The position numbers and the translations under genes are program-made. The notes under the pieces are model-generated. The model searched no databases. It saw nothing but the letters and a program-made list of their open reading frames with translations, and was not told where the DNA came from. This document shows, piece after piece, positions 50,597 to 59,307 of a DNA stretch of 64,000 nt. Each line of letters starts with the position of its first letter. Within the stretch, counting starts at the first letter, position 1. Origin of the DNA: SVTX01 sp045542075. GTDB taxonomy: Bacteria > Bacillota > Clostridia > Oscillospirales > CAG-272. The stretch is from the NCBI GenBank assembly GCA_045542075.1, contig JAZQKI010000047.1:12726-76725 (forward strand), in the 5' to 3' direction.

Positions 50597-51894
50597 ATTA
50601 CCCGCTCTATCTTTTAGTCATACTTATTTGTTTGGTCTTTGCCGCATTCTTTGCCGGCAGTGAGAGCGCATTCAACTCGGCAAACATAGCAAGACTTAAA
50701 AAATGCGCCGAGTCAGGCTCAAAGTCGTCAAAGCTCGCGTACGAGATCGCAGACAATTTTACACTGTCGTTATCGACAATTCTAATAGGAAATAACCTTG
50801 CAAACGCTGCAGCATCAACTGCCGCAACAGTGATCGCTATAGGACTCCTCGGCGAAAAGCTTGAGAGCCTTGCGTCCTTGCTTGCAACAGTAGTACTTAC
50901 CATTATTGTTCTTATCTTTGGTGAGATAATCCCCAAGGTAATAGGAAAGAAATACGCGGATAAAATTGCGAAGACTGTAGCCTTCCCTATTCGCGCGCTT
51001 ACGTTTGTTCTTTACCCCATCGTGCTTTTGGTCACCCTGCTTGCAAAGGGACTTTCAAAGCTCTGGGGCAAGGAGGAGTCCGAAAACTCTCCCACCGTCA
51101 CGGAGGATGAGCTTTCAACCATAATCGACACCGTCGAGGAGGAGGGCGTTATCGACGAGGACCAAAGTGAACTGCTTCAGTCCACTCTTGACTTCCAGGA
51201 TACCACAGTCGAGGAGATAATGACCGCACGTGTCAATATGATAGATATTGACATTGAGGACAACCCCGAAAACATTGTTCAGACCATCGAAGAATCAAAA
51301 TATTCAAGAATCCCCGTTTACGAGGACGACATCGATAATATAATAGGAATTCTTTATCTTAACCTGTATTACAGGGCGCTTGCGGAGTGCGACGGCGACT
51401 ATTCAAAAATAGATATCCGTTCCCTGCTTCTCCGCCCCAAGATGATACATAAGACCATGAAGCTCCCCGCAGCTCTCGCTATGATGCGCAAGGAAAAGGT
51501 ACATCTGGCAATAGTTATTGACGAGTTTGGCGGCACTCTCGGTATCGTGTCGATGGAGGATATACTTGAGGAGATAGTCGGTGAGATCTGGGACGAATCA
51601 GACGAGATAATCTCGCTTATCGAAAAAACGGGAGACAATACCTACGACGTTTCGGGTGAGATGAATATCGACGATTTCTTTGACGAGATCGAGTTTGAGG
51701 ACAATGACTTTGAGTGTGAATACTCAACAGTTGGCGGCTGGGCGGTAGAGGCTCTTGATGCAGACCCCCACGTCGGAGATAGCTTCACTTATAAAAACAT
51801 CTGCGTTATAGTCACGGAAATGGATGAATTCAGAGTTGAAAAGCTCTCTGTTCTCATCACTCCGACCGATGATGACGACGAGGACGAAGAATAA
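50593..51894 (+). CDS. CNNM/CBS/CorC-family transporter-associated protein, paralogue 2
   Basis: A 433-residue paralogue of the preceding protein, with its start overlapping the previous stop by 4 bases. It shares the CNNM opening (YLLVILICLVFAAFFAGSES), then AFNSANIARL, the LLIGNN-equivalent TILIGNNLANAAA, the CBS segment TVEEIMTARVNMIDIDIEDN and ESKYSRIPVYEDDIDNIIGI, and FGGTLGIVSMEDILEEIVGE. The C-terminus ends in a run of acidic residues (TPTDDDDEDEE). The pair looks like a tandem duplication that may form a hetero-complex. Confidence 0.88.
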   Translation: MNYPLYLLVILICLVFAAFFAGSESAFNSANIARLKKCAESGSKSSKLAYEIADNFTLSLSTILIGNNLANAAASTAATVIAIGLLGEKLESLASLLATVVLTIIVLIFGEIIPKVIGKKYADKIAKTVAFPIRALTFVLYPIVLLVTLLAKGLSKLWGKEESENSPTVTEDELSTIIDTVEEEGVIDEDQSELLQSTLDFQDTTVEEIMTARVNMIDIDIEDNPENIVQTIEESKYSRIPVYEDDIDNIIGILYLNLYYRALAECDGDYSKIDIRSLLLRPKMIHKTMKLPAALAMMRKEKVHLAIVIDEFGGTLGIVSMEDILEEIVGEIWDESDEIISLIEKTGDNTYDVSGEMNIDDFFDEIEFEDNDFECEYSTVGGWAVEALDADPHVGDSFTYKNICVIVTEMDEFRVEKLSVLITPTDDDDEDEE

Positions 51895-51896
51895 AA

Positions 51897-51930
51897 ATAT
51901 CCGAGCAGAATATCTGCTCGGATATTTTTG
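51897..51930 (+). terminator. Terminator of the CNNM/CorC pair
   Basis: Arms ATATCCGAGCAGA and TCTGCTCGGATAT (51897-51909 and 51913-51925) followed by TTTT. Confidence 0.85.
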
Positions 51931-51934
51931 CGCA

Positions 51935-51966
51935 AAAAAACGGGTTGCGTTGCAACCCGTTTTTTA
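51935..51966 (-). terminator. Terminator of the minus-strand lipoprotein gene
   Basis: Arms AAAAAACGGGTTGC and GCAACCCGTTTTTT with a 3-base loop, directly beyond the stop at 51977; a second hairpin pointing the other way immediately precedes it. Confidence 0.85.
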
Positions 51967-51976
51967 TGTAAAGAAA

Positions 51977-52369
51977 TTACTGAGCGTCCTTAACTGCCTG
52001 CTTGGTACCGATGTAGATGATCTTGCCGGACTTCTTGTATACGATATCCTCGTACTCATCCTCAAGCTCCTCAGCCTCTTCCTTTGCATCTTCCCATGCA
52101 TCGTTAGCTGCATCTGCATCCTCATAGTAAACTATGGAGATGTACTCGTCATCGCCCTTGAATGCGGTAAGGGTTGCCTCTGCTCCTTCGGGAAGAGCAA
52201 GATCACCAAAAAGACCGCCGTCGTTATAAATTACCTTGTAGCCTGCATCTTCAAGTGCTTCCTTTGCCTTTTCGGGATCCTTGTTGGGTCCGCCGCAAGC
52301 AACGAGCATTGCGCAAAGCATAACTGCGAGAAGCGCAAGCGCTGTGATTTTAAGAATGTTCTTCTTCAT
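51977..52369 (-). CDS. Small lipoprotein of unknown function
   Basis: A 130-residue protein with signal peptide and lipobox CAMLVAC (Cys near residue 25). The mature part is mixed, with a predicted helix near DAANDAWEDAKEEAEELEDE followed by a beta-rich end (KIIYIGTKQAVKDA). The acidic helix is notable. Not recognised as a named family. Standalone, with its own promoter and terminator. Confidence 0.7.
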   Translation of the reverse strand: MKKNILKITALALLAVMLCAMLVACGGPNKDPEKAKEALEDAGYKVIYNDGGLFGDLALPEGAEATLTAFKGDDEYISIVYYEDADAANDAWEDAKEEAEELEDEYEDIVYKKSGKIIYIGTKQAVKDAQ

Positions 52370-52406
52370 AGTTAAAAATCCTCCTGATTTTTATTTTGAT
52401 AGTATT

Positions 52407-52435
52407 ATTATACTCCATTTATGAAATTTTGTCAA
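52407..52435 (-). promoter_or_regulatory. Sigma-A promoter for the small lipoprotein
   Basis: Minus strand: TTGACA at 52430-52435, 17-base spacer, TATAAT at 52407-52412. Confidence 0.88.
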
Positions 52436-52486
52436 GATATTCTTCACACAAAATACACATTTAAGAAATCATTAAGAAAGCATATT

Positions 52487-52858
52487 CTACTCTGCCGCGG
52501 GCTCTGCTTTCTGATATCTTATACCGTCGATAATTATGTGATCCTCGCCCATACCGAAGGTGAACTCTCCCTCAAACACGTTGTGCGGGATGTTTTCATC
52601 ATCATCAAACGTCATGCTCAATACTCCGTCCCCGACGGTATATTTTCCCGTCACGGTATATACCTCCACACCCGCCGATCTGTACGTGGCAACGACATTG
52701 TCACCGTCAAAGGTCAGGGTCCTGCCCGTTCCGATGACCTCGTTGCTGTAAGTGCCTGACAAGCTAAGCTCCTCGGGCTGAAGTAAGATTGATGCGATAA
52801 TTGCTCCCGCAATGACTGCCACCACAAGAATTGCGGCTATAATAATGACCTTTTTCAT
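52487..52858 (-). CDS. Small membrane-anchored protein of unknown function
   Basis: A 123-residue protein with one N-terminal membrane helix (KKVIIIAAILVVAVIAGAII) and a short extracellular beta-rich domain (YSNEVIGTGRTLTFDGDNVV, and YTVTGKYTVGDGVLSMTFDD) resembling small secreted beta-sandwich or lipocalin-like proteins. Its start overlaps the lnt stop by 4 bases (ATG at 52858), so the two are co-transcribed. Function unknown. Confidence 0.7.
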   Translation of the reverse strand: MKKVIIIAAILVVAVIAGAIIASILLQPEELSLSGTYSNEVIGTGRTLTFDGDNVVATYRSAGVEVYTVTGKYTVGDGVLSMTFDDDENIPHNVFEGEFTFGMGEDHIIIDGIRYQKAEPAAE

Positions 52859-54468
52859 TTCCGCCTTAATACCCTTTTGTCTTTTATATATACGAATAGC
52901 GCAGAGCAAAGCATCGCTGAAGTGACCCCCACGCAAATATAAACAAAGAGATTTCCTATTACGGTATAAACCGTGGTCTGATCTCTGAGATAAATATCTC
53001 CTATAACGTAACCCTCCTCAAGGATACCGAGCTCCTGCTCAAATTCCCCAAGAGGATTGACTATTCCCGATATACCCGTATTCGCTGCGCGAACGACATA
53101 TCTTCCCGTCTCAATAGCGCGAAGCTTGGACTGCGAGGTGTGCATATAGTTTTCTGCGGAATCGTCAAACCACGCGTCATTGGTGGATACGATAAGCATC
53201 TGCGCACCGTCCCTTACCGCCTCGATCGCAATATTTTCGTAAACCGAATCAAAGCATATCATACAGCCAATATTACCCTTTTCGGTACGAAGCAAAGTGC
53301 TTTCCTCTCCCGGAATTACGTCGTTTGGAAGCATATTAAGCTCCGCAAGCGGCGGTATAAGGATCTCTATCATAGAGCGCATTGGCACAAATTCCGCAAA
53401 CGGAACACGCCTTTGCTTTGAATATATGTCATCACCAAAGCTTCCGTCCTCCTTGACCTCAAAAAGCGAGTTGTACGAGCGAAGCCCTCCGTCCTCGGCA
53501 TATACGGGCTTTTCGGGAAGCGTGAAGCAAGCGGCGATAATAGTCGTCTCTCCCTCCTCGGCAAGAGACGAGAAATATTCAGCCAGTTCTCCGTCAATAT
53601 CGTACGGAAACGCAGTTTCCGCCCATATCACGAGGTCGGCTCCGTTTTCTGCCGCCTCAAGAGTGTATTTGGTGTGAGCATCCTTAATTATCTGCTTTGT
53701 ATTCGGGCTCCATTTTTCATTGAGCGGTATATTTCCCTGAACCGCAGCAACGGTAAGCTTTTGGTTATCCTTGTTGTTATACGAGATCCTTACTGTAGCG
53801 CCTATCATCAGATTTCCAACCACCATGCATACACAGGCTGTCGCAAGAATTTTTGTAAAGTCCTGTCTGATAAGAAGATAAGCCAGGCAGAAATTGACTG
53901 CGACAATAAGGAAGCTTACAAAGTAGGAGCCAAAGACCGATGCGGAAAGCAGAGTCAAGCTCGTCTTTGTCTGACCGAGACAAAGTCTGCCCCACGGCAC
54001 ACCCCACCAGCCAATAGTTTGTGACCACTCAATGACCGCCCAAAGCGCCGCCGCTAAAAAAGGAGCGAGTATTTTCAGCTTTTCAAATATCCTGCTGCGG
54101 AATATAAACGCAAACACAAGGAATATAAGCGAGCTTGATATCGTCTGCACAATGGACAGTCCTATCCACGCAACCGTGACAACGAGTATCGCAACACCCT
54201 TTGACACGTCCATAAAGCTCAGCGGATACATATACAAAAACCAATGGTATATCACAAGGTAATACGAAATAAAGAACATCGCGCCGTAAAGATAGACTCT
54301 GCGGAGCTTGATCGATTTATCGTCCGCTATACATATAAGCGCCATAGCGCCGGGAATAAGCGTCACCCATTCAAGAATTCCCACCGTGGGAAATACTACG
54401 GTAAGAGCCGTCAGGAGTCCCGATATGCACAGGAACGCTATTTTATATTTTTTGATTATTTGCAGCAT
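52855..54468 (-). CDS. lnt: Apolipoprotein N-acyltransferase-like protein
   Basis: A 537-residue protein with multiple N-terminal membrane helices and a C-terminal nitrilase (CN hydrolase) domain. The catalytic residues are visible: Glu in WAETAFPYDI, Lys in YSKQRRVPFAEFVP and Cys in GCMICFDSVYENIA. Lnt adds the third acyl chain to lipoproteins; many Firmicutes lack it, so a classical Lnt in this Gram-positive setting is a point of interest. The domain order and length are typical. Translationally coupled to the small membrane protein. Confidence 0.88.
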   Translation of the reverse strand: MLQIIKKYKIAFLCISGLLTALTVVFPTVGILEWVTLIPGAMALICIADDKSIKLRRVYLYGAMFFISYYLVIYHWFLYMYPLSFMDVSKGVAILVVTVAWIGLSIVQTISSSLIFLVFAFIFRSRIFEKLKILAPFLAAALWAVIEWSQTIGWWGVPWGRLCLGQTKTSLTLLSASVFGSYFVSFLIVAVNFCLAYLLIRQDFTKILATACVCMVVGNLMIGATVRISYNNKDNQKLTVAAVQGNIPLNEKWSPNTKQIIKDAHTKYTLEAAENGADLVIWAETAFPYDIDGELAEYFSSLAEEGETTIIAACFTLPEKPVYAEDGGLRSYNSLFEVKEDGSFGDDIYSKQRRVPFAEFVPMRSMIEILIPPLAELNMLPNDVIPGEESTLLRTEKGNIGCMICFDSVYENIAIEAVRDGAQMLIVSTNDAWFDDSAENYMHTSQSKLRAIETGRYVVRAANTGISGIVNPLGEFEQELGILEEGYVIGDIYLRDQTTVYTVIGNLFVYICVGVTSAMLCSALFVYIKDKRVLRRK

Positions 54469-54488
54469 ACAGACTCCCTTCTGATGTT

Positions 54489-55484
54489 TTATTTTTTGCG
54501 CAGCCCCTCAATTATCTGGTCCGCGCGAGGAAAATCCGATACGAACCATATATCCTTTGGAAAGAGGGATACCTCCTTACCCTTCAAATATCCGAGCGCG
54601 CCTGAGTTATCGGCAAAATCAAATATAAGTCTGTAGGAATACAGAGCCTGATATTTATATCCTTTGCCCTTATCGGATCTGTTTATTCCGTACTTTCCGT
54701 CGCCAAGCAACGGATGACCGATATGCGCCATGTGGGCGCGTATCTGGTGTGTGCGTCCCGTGACAAGCTCCACCTCGAGCAGAGAGCTTTCGCCGTGGCG
54801 AGTGAGAGTGCGGTATTTGGTTATTATGTTTTTATAGCCGTCTATTGCCTTATCCGACACCTTGACGGTATTGTTTTTAGCATCCTTTTTGAGATAACCC
54901 GTAAGGGTTTCCCTATCCTTTTCCATGCGTCCGTGTACAGCGCAGATATAGAATTTTCTTATCTCGTCGTCCTTGATCTTCTGATTCATGACACGAAGTG
55001 CCTCGGCATTCTTTGCGGCTATGACGATACCGCCCGTATTTCTGTCGATACGGTTGCACAGCGCGGGCGCAAAGGACTGCTCGTCGGCGGGATCATACTC
55101 TCCCTTGCGGTAGAGGTACGCCTTTATGTGCATAATAAGGGTATTATCCCCTGCGCCCTCGTCCTCGTGTACAAGCACGCCCGGACGCTTGTTGCAAAGA
55201 ATGATGTTTTCATCCTCATACACCACGCTTATCTTGGGGGTTATCCTTGAGAGTGCCCCTGTGTCCTTTTCGGGCGACTCAAAAAACTCCTCGCGGATAA
55301 AAAGCTGTATCTCGTCGCCCTCACAGAGAAAATAATTCTGCTCTGCGCGCTTGCGGTTCACCTTTATCTTTTTGGTGCGGATGTATTTATACATAAGAGA
55401 TGCGGGAAGTCCGCAAACTGCCTTGGAAAGAAATTTGTCGAGTCGCTGTCCCGCATCGTTCTTTTTTATTTTAATTATTCTCAC
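54489..55484 (-). CDS. RluA-family pseudouridine synthase
   Basis: A 331-residue protein with an N-terminal S4 RNA-binding domain (RLDKFLSKAVCGLPASLMYK) and the RluA catalytic domain. The catalytic Asp is in CNRIDRNTGGIVIAAK. GRTHQIRAHMAHIGHPLLGD is the conserved family block. It modifies rRNA, probably 23S like RluC/RluD, but the exact site is not known. Between upp and lnt. Confidence 0.94.
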   Translation of the reverse strand: MRIIKIKKNDAGQRLDKFLSKAVCGLPASLMYKYIRTKKIKVNRKRAEQNYFLCEGDEIQLFIREEFFESPEKDTGALSRITPKISVVYEDENIILCNKRPGVLVHEDEGAGDNTLIMHIKAYLYRKGEYDPADEQSFAPALCNRIDRNTGGIVIAAKNAEALRVMNQKIKDDEIRKFYICAVHGRMEKDRETLTGYLKKDAKNNTVKVSDKAIDGYKNIITKYRTLTRHGESSLLEVELVTGRTHQIRAHMAHIGHPLLGDGKYGINRSDKGKGYKYQALYSYRLIFDFADNSGALGYLKGKEVSLFPKDIWFVSDFPRADQIIEGLRKK

Positions 55485-55490
55485 AGTATA

Positions 55491-56120
55491 TTACAGAGTT
55501 CCGAATATTCTGTCGCCTGCGTCGCCAAGACCGGGTACGATGTACGCGTGGTCATTGAGGCACTCATCAAGCGCCGCCGTGTAGATTTCTACGTCGGGAT
55601 GTGCGTCCTGCACCTTCTTAACTCCCTCGGGAGCCGCAACAAGACACATAAACTTAATATGCTTGCAGCCCTTGTTCTTCAAGGTCTGAAGTGCGTCGCA
55701 AGCGGAGCCGCCCGTTGCGAGCATGGGATCGATAAGGATTACTATTCTATCCTGAATGTCTGCGGGAAGCTTGCAGTAATACTCAACGGGCTCGTGGGTT
55801 TCGGGATCACGGTAAAGACCGATATGTCCTACCTTTGCGACAGGCATAAGGCTGAGTATTCCGTCAACCATACCGATTCCCGCGCGCAAAATAGGTACTA
55901 TTGCAACCTTTTTGCCCGAGATCATCTGCGCCTTTGTCTTGCAGATAGGAGTCTCGATTATTATGTCCTCAAGGGGAAGATCACGTGTGATCTCATATCC
56001 CATAAGCATGGATATCTCGTTGAGAAGCTCGCGGAAGTCCTTGGAGCCTGTTTTTTTATTTCTCATGATAGAGAGCTTGTGTGTAATAAGAGGATGGTCT
56101 ACGATATGAAGCTGACTCAT
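55491..56120 (-). CDS. upp: Uracil phosphoribosyltransferase
   Basis: Upp converts uracil and PRPP to UMP. The 209-residue product has the usual features: VDHPLITHKLSIMRNKKTGS at the start, PILRAGIGMVDGILSLMP, the PRPP loop ILIDPMLATGGSACDAL and the uracil-binding DHAYIVPGLGDAGDRIFGT at the end. First gene of the upp-rluA-lnt cluster. Confidence 0.97.
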   Translation of the reverse strand: MSQLHIVDHPLITHKLSIMRNKKTGSKDFRELLNEISMLMGYEITRDLPLEDIIIETPICKTKAQMISGKKVAIVPILRAGIGMVDGILSLMPVAKVGHIGLYRDPETHEPVEYYCKLPADIQDRIVILIDPMLATGGSACDALQTLKNKGCKHIKFMCLVAAPEGVKKVQDAHPDVEIYTAALDECLNDHAYIVPGLGDAGDRIFGTL

Positions 56121-56160
56121 ATATTTGCAACCTGCCTTTCATAAATCTTAATTATACTTT

Positions 56161-56189
56161 ATTATACTACTTGTAAAGAGATTTTTCAA
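56161..56189 (-). promoter_or_regulatory. Sigma-A promoter for upp-rluA-lnt
   Basis: Minus strand: TTGAAA at 56184-56189, 17-base spacer, TATAAT at 56161-56166. The 147-base gap also holds the divergent mtaB promoter. Confidence 0.85.
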
Positions 56190-56207
56190 GCATTTTTTGC
56201 AAATATA

Positions 56208-56236
56208 TTTACAAAACGTATATTTAGTGATAAAAT
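56208..56236 (+). promoter_or_regulatory. Sigma-A promoter for mtaB
   Basis: TTTACA at 56208-56213, 17-base spacer, TAAAAT at 56231-56236. Confidence 0.8.
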
Positions 56237-56267
56237 ATATGTGTTATTCAGATATTTGGAGTAAATT

Positions 56268-57575
56268 ATGGCAGAAAAAACAGTCGCCCTGGCAACCCTC
56301 GGTTGCAAAGTAAATCAATATGAATCCCAGGCTATTTCCGAGACTCTTGAGGCGAGAGGCTGGGAGATAATGTCCGTGACGGATATATGCTCGGCGTATA
56401 TCATAAATACCTGCACGGTGACTGCGGAGTCGGACAGAAAGGCTCGTCAGACTATTCGACGGCTGATGGGTAAAAATCCCAACGCATTTGTTCTTGTCAC
56501 GGGTTGTTATTCCCAGACGTCTCCCGATGCGGTGTCCGCGATCTCGGGAGTTGACTACATTTGCGGAAGCTCAAACAAGCTCTCGGTAGCCGATAAGCTC
56601 GATGAGCTGTTCCAAAAGGGTGTAAAAAACACTCAAACAGAAATAAATATTCCCTCTCTTGATACCGCAGACTTCGAGAGCATGACTATTACTAAATTCG
56701 ACCGCACCCGCGCTTACGTTAAGATCCAGGACGGCTGCGAGTCGCACTGTACGTATTGCACTATTCCCGCGGCGCGCGGTCCTATCCGTTCAAAGCCTAT
56801 GGGAGAGGTGATCTGCGAGGTCGAGGGGCTTATCCGCGGCGGCTGCCGTGAGGTCGTGCTCACGGGAATCGAAACAGGCTCATACGGCAGAGATCTGTCG
56901 GACGGTGAAAGCCTCGCTACCCTTCTTGAGAAAATAGATAAGCTGGACGGAATAGGCAGAGTGCGTCTCGGCTCGCTCGATCCAAGCATCATCAAGCCCG
57001 AATTTGTTGACAGGATAAAAAAGCTTAAGTCTATAACCCCGCATTTTCATCTTTCGATGCAGAGCGGAAGCAGCGCGGTTCTGGCAAATATGAAACGCAA
57101 ATACAACTCCTCTCAGGCTATGCGCGCGGTAAAGCTTCTGCGCGACGCATTCCCCACACTTCAGCTCACGACCGACATTATCGCCGGTTTTCCGGGTGAG
57201 ACTGAGCAGGACTTTGAGGAAAGCTGCAGACTTGTTGAAAACGCAAGATTTTTAATGGTGCACGCCTTTCCCTATTCAAAACGACGCGGTACTCCTGCGG
57301 CGGTTATGAAAAACCAAGTCCCCGATGAGATAAAGCACAAGCGTGTCGCCATACTTTCGCAAAAAGCGGCAGAAATTCGCGGAGAAATACTTGACAGTCT
57401 TATAGGCTCGGAGGTTGAGGTGCTTTTCGAATCACAAAGCGGCGGCTACTCATTCGGACACACTCCCGAATTTGTGGAGGTCAAGGTCAGGTGTGAGGGC
57501 GATCTACACGCGTGCATACGCAGAGTCCGTATTCTTTCACACGACCAAAATATCTGCGAGGGTGAGTTTGTTTGA
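56268..57575 (+). CDS. mtaB: tRNA t6A37 methylthiotransferase MtaB
   Basis: MtaB is a radical-SAM enzyme that adds methylthio to t6A37 of tRNA. The 435-residue product has the N-terminal UPF0004 iron-sulfur domain (TLGCKVNQYESQ, IINTCTVTAESDRKARQ, VTGCYSQ), the radical-SAM CxxxCxxC in CESHCTYCTIP, VVLTGIETGSYG, and a C-terminal TRAM domain. The RBS is weak. Divergent from upp. Confidence 0.95.
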   Translation: MAEKTVALATLGCKVNQYESQAISETLEARGWEIMSVTDICSAYIINTCTVTAESDRKARQTIRRLMGKNPNAFVLVTGCYSQTSPDAVSAISGVDYICGSSNKLSVADKLDELFQKGVKNTQTEINIPSLDTADFESMTITKFDRTRAYVKIQDGCESHCTYCTIPAARGPIRSKPMGEVICEVEGLIRGGCREVVLTGIETGSYGRDLSDGESLATLLEKIDKLDGIGRVRLGSLDPSIIKPEFVDRIKKLKSITPHFHLSMQSGSSAVLANMKRKYNSSQAMRAVKLLRDAFPTLQLTTDIIAGFPGETEQDFEESCRLVENARFLMVHAFPYSKRRGTPAAVMKNQVPDEIKHKRVAILSQKAAEIRGEILDSLIGSEVEVLFESQSGGYSFGHTPEFVEVKVRCEGDLHACIRRVRILSHDQNICEGEFV

Positions 57576-57665
57576 TAAGTTTTCACAAATTGAGGGCAAA
57601 TATGCAGAAAAAACATGTAAAAATTTATCATTTTAAGTAATTTTGAAAAAATTTCAAAAAACCTC

Positions 57666-57694
57666 TTGCAATTTGAAAAAAAGTATGGTATAAT
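57666..57694 (+). promoter_or_regulatory. Sigma-A promoter for rpmB
   Basis: TTGCAA at 57666-57671, 17-base spacer, TATAAT at 57689-57694. Confidence 0.85.
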
Positions 57695-57767
57695 ATCAAA
57701 GTTGCATGACGTTTAATAAAAATTTTAATGATATATTCATGTAAATATGAAACAGGAGGTATCAATA

Positions 57768-57953
57768 ATGGCAAAGTGCAGTGTTTGTGGAAAAGGTGTT
57801 GTTTTCGGTCAGAATGTTTCCCACTCTAACAGAAAAACAAACAGAACTTGGAAGCCCAATATCCGCAAGGTAAAGGCTATAGTTGACGGTACACCCAAGA
57901 CCGTTGCGGTATGCTCCCGTTGCCTTCGTTCGGGCAAAGTTAACCGCGCATAA
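57768..57953 (+). CDS. rpmB: 50S ribosomal protein L28, zinc-binding type
   Basis: A 61-residue L28 with the zinc-coordinating CSVCGKGVVFGQNVSHSNRK near the start and CSRCLRSG near the end (four Cys). This is the C+ paralogue typical of zinc-replete growth; C- paralogues replace it when zinc is scarce. The ATG at 57768 has AGGAGGT upstream. Single gene with its own promoter and terminator. Confidence 0.97.
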   Translation: MAKCSVCGKGVVFGQNVSHSNRKTNRTWKPNIRKVKAIVDGTPKTVAVCSRCLRSGKVNRA

Positions 57954-57981
57954 TTTTAGCGTAGGTTTCCATATTTACAGT

Positions 57982-58012
57982 AAAAGGGCGTGTTCTTAGG
58001 AAACGCCCTTTT
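57982..58012 (+). terminator. Terminator of rpmB
   Basis: Arms AAAAGGGCGT (57982-57991) and ACGCCCTTTT (58003-58012). Confidence 0.85.
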
Positions 58013-58054
58013 CTATAGCCGAATGGAGCTTATATGGCTATACACGGAGGATTT

Positions 58055-58762
58055 ATGATAGCAATCACAGACAGCAGAACACCCACCGCCGCCCTTTCGC
58101 GATTATGTGAGCTTGGCTTTGAGATAATCTCCCTGCCCCGCGCAGACTATCTCGCCGAGCCTGTCTCAGCGCACCCCGATATGCTTGTTTTCATGGGGCT
58201 TGGAGGTCTGTTCTGCCACAAAATATATTATCAAAGCAATAAAGAAATAATTGACGGCATAGCGAAAAAAACTGGGCTTGAGCTTATCATCTCCGCCGAG
58301 CATACGTCGGCCGAATACCCTTATGACGTGCTTTTTAACTGTGTATTGCTCGGAAATAAGCTCTTGTGCAATACAAACACGGTCTCAAGGCTTATTTTGG
58401 AGAGAGCCATGGCTCAAGGGATCGCTGTGATTCACACAAATCAAGGGTACACAAAATGCTCTGTATGTAAGGTAGATGACAACACAATAATCACATCGGA
58501 CATGTCAATTTATAAGGCTTGCGCATCAAATGGAATAAGCGTAATGCTTGTCTCCCCCGAGGGGGTGGGGCTTGACGGTTACAGTTGCGGATTTATCGGC
58601 GGCTCGTCGGGAAATGACGGCAAATGCGTATATTTCTGCGGCGATATTTCTCTGCACCCCGACGGAAAGAAGATTATTGAATTTTGCAATTCTCACGGAA
58701 AGAATGTCATATCCTTATCAGACAAGGCGCTATACGACGTGGGCAGTATTCTTTTTATTTAA
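58055..58762 (+). CDS. GME-fold-like protein of unknown function (DUF6873-like)
   Basis: A 235-residue protein that recalls the guanidino-modifying-enzyme (GME) fold of agmatine deiminase and arginine deiminase relatives, in a family that I recall as DUF6873. Visible features: a repeating beta-alpha layout, a central IHTNQGYTKCSVCKV with a CxxC, SVMLVSPEGVGLDGYSCGFI, GGSSG and FCGDISLHPDGKKI. Catalytic residues cannot be assigned with confidence. GGAGG lies before the ATG at 58055. It is close to mtaB, rpmB and a DtxR-like regulator, but there is no clear operon. Confidence 0.5.
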   Translation: MIAITDSRTPTAALSRLCELGFEIISLPRADYLAEPVSAHPDMLVFMGLGGLFCHKIYYQSNKEIIDGIAKKTGLELIISAEHTSAEYPYDVLFNCVLLGNKLLCNTNTVSRLILERAMAQGIAVIHTNQGYTKCSVCKVDDNTIITSDMSIYKACASNGISVMLVSPEGVGLDGYSCGFIGGSSGNDGKCVYFCGDISLHPDGKKIIEFCNSHGKNVISLSDKALYDVGSILFI

Positions 58763-58822
58763 CTATTGCATTTTCATTTATAATGTGATACAATAAAGTA
58801 AAGTAATCAAAGGAGGCGGAAA

Positions 58823-59188
58823 ATGAAAATACTCGAATCAGCGGAAAACTATCTTGAAACCATTCTCCGTCTGCAAATGAGAAACGGCGCGGTCAGAGCG
58901 GTAGATATAGCAAACGAGCTTGAATTTTCAAAGCCAAGCGTCAGTGTCGCTATGAAAAATCTGCGTGAGAACGGATATATTGAGACAGACCACGACGGAC
59001 ATATCACCCTTCTTGACTCAGGCCGCGAGATAGCCGAGAAAATAATGGAGCGACACACTCTTATATCAAATTGGCTTGTGTCGATGGGCGTGCCCGAGGA
59101 CATCGCGTCCGAGGACGCGTGCAAGATAGAGCACGTTATAAGCTCCGAGAGCATCAACGCGATAAAGAAAAGTCTTGAGAATAAATAA
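58823..59188 (+). CDS. DtxR/MntR-type metal-responsive regulator (short)
   Basis: A 121-residue regulator. The N-terminal winged helix (LESAENYLETILRLQMRNGA, VDIANELEFSKPSVSVAMKN) matches DtxR/MntR. A dimerisation and metal-binding segment follows (ERHTLISNWLVSMGVPED, then EDACKIEHVIS with the His/Glu residues expected of the metal sites). It lacks the SH3-like C-terminal domain, as MntR does. No metal transporter is adjacent. RBS AGGAGG. Confidence 0.88.
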   Translation: MKILESAENYLETILRLQMRNGAVRAVDIANELEFSKPSVSVAMKNLRENGYIETDHDGHITLLDSGREIAEKIMERHTLISNWLVSMGVPEDIASEDACKIEHVISSESINAIKKSLENK

Positions 59189-59192
59189 CTTT

Positions 59193-59229
59193 AATGCCGC
59201 GGGGGATTCCCTTCGGCATTTTTATTTTT
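59193..59229 (+). terminator. Terminator of the DtxR-like gene
   Basis: Arms AATGCC (59193-59198) and GGCATT (59215-59220) followed by TTTATTTTTC. Confidence 0.7.
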
Positions 59230-59251
59230 CTTATTTTGTTGGATTTGATAC

Positions 59252-59280
59252 TTGATTTTATCACATTCACTTGGTATAAT
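59252..59280 (+). promoter_or_regulatory. Sigma-A promoter for the DUF5722-like gene
   Basis: TTGATT at 59252-59257, 17-base spacer, TATAAT at 59275-59280, then AGGAGG-like TTTTGGAGG before the ATG at 59308. Confidence 0.82.
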
Positions 59281-59307
59281 CAATATAGATATCTTTTGGA
59301 GGCGTTT

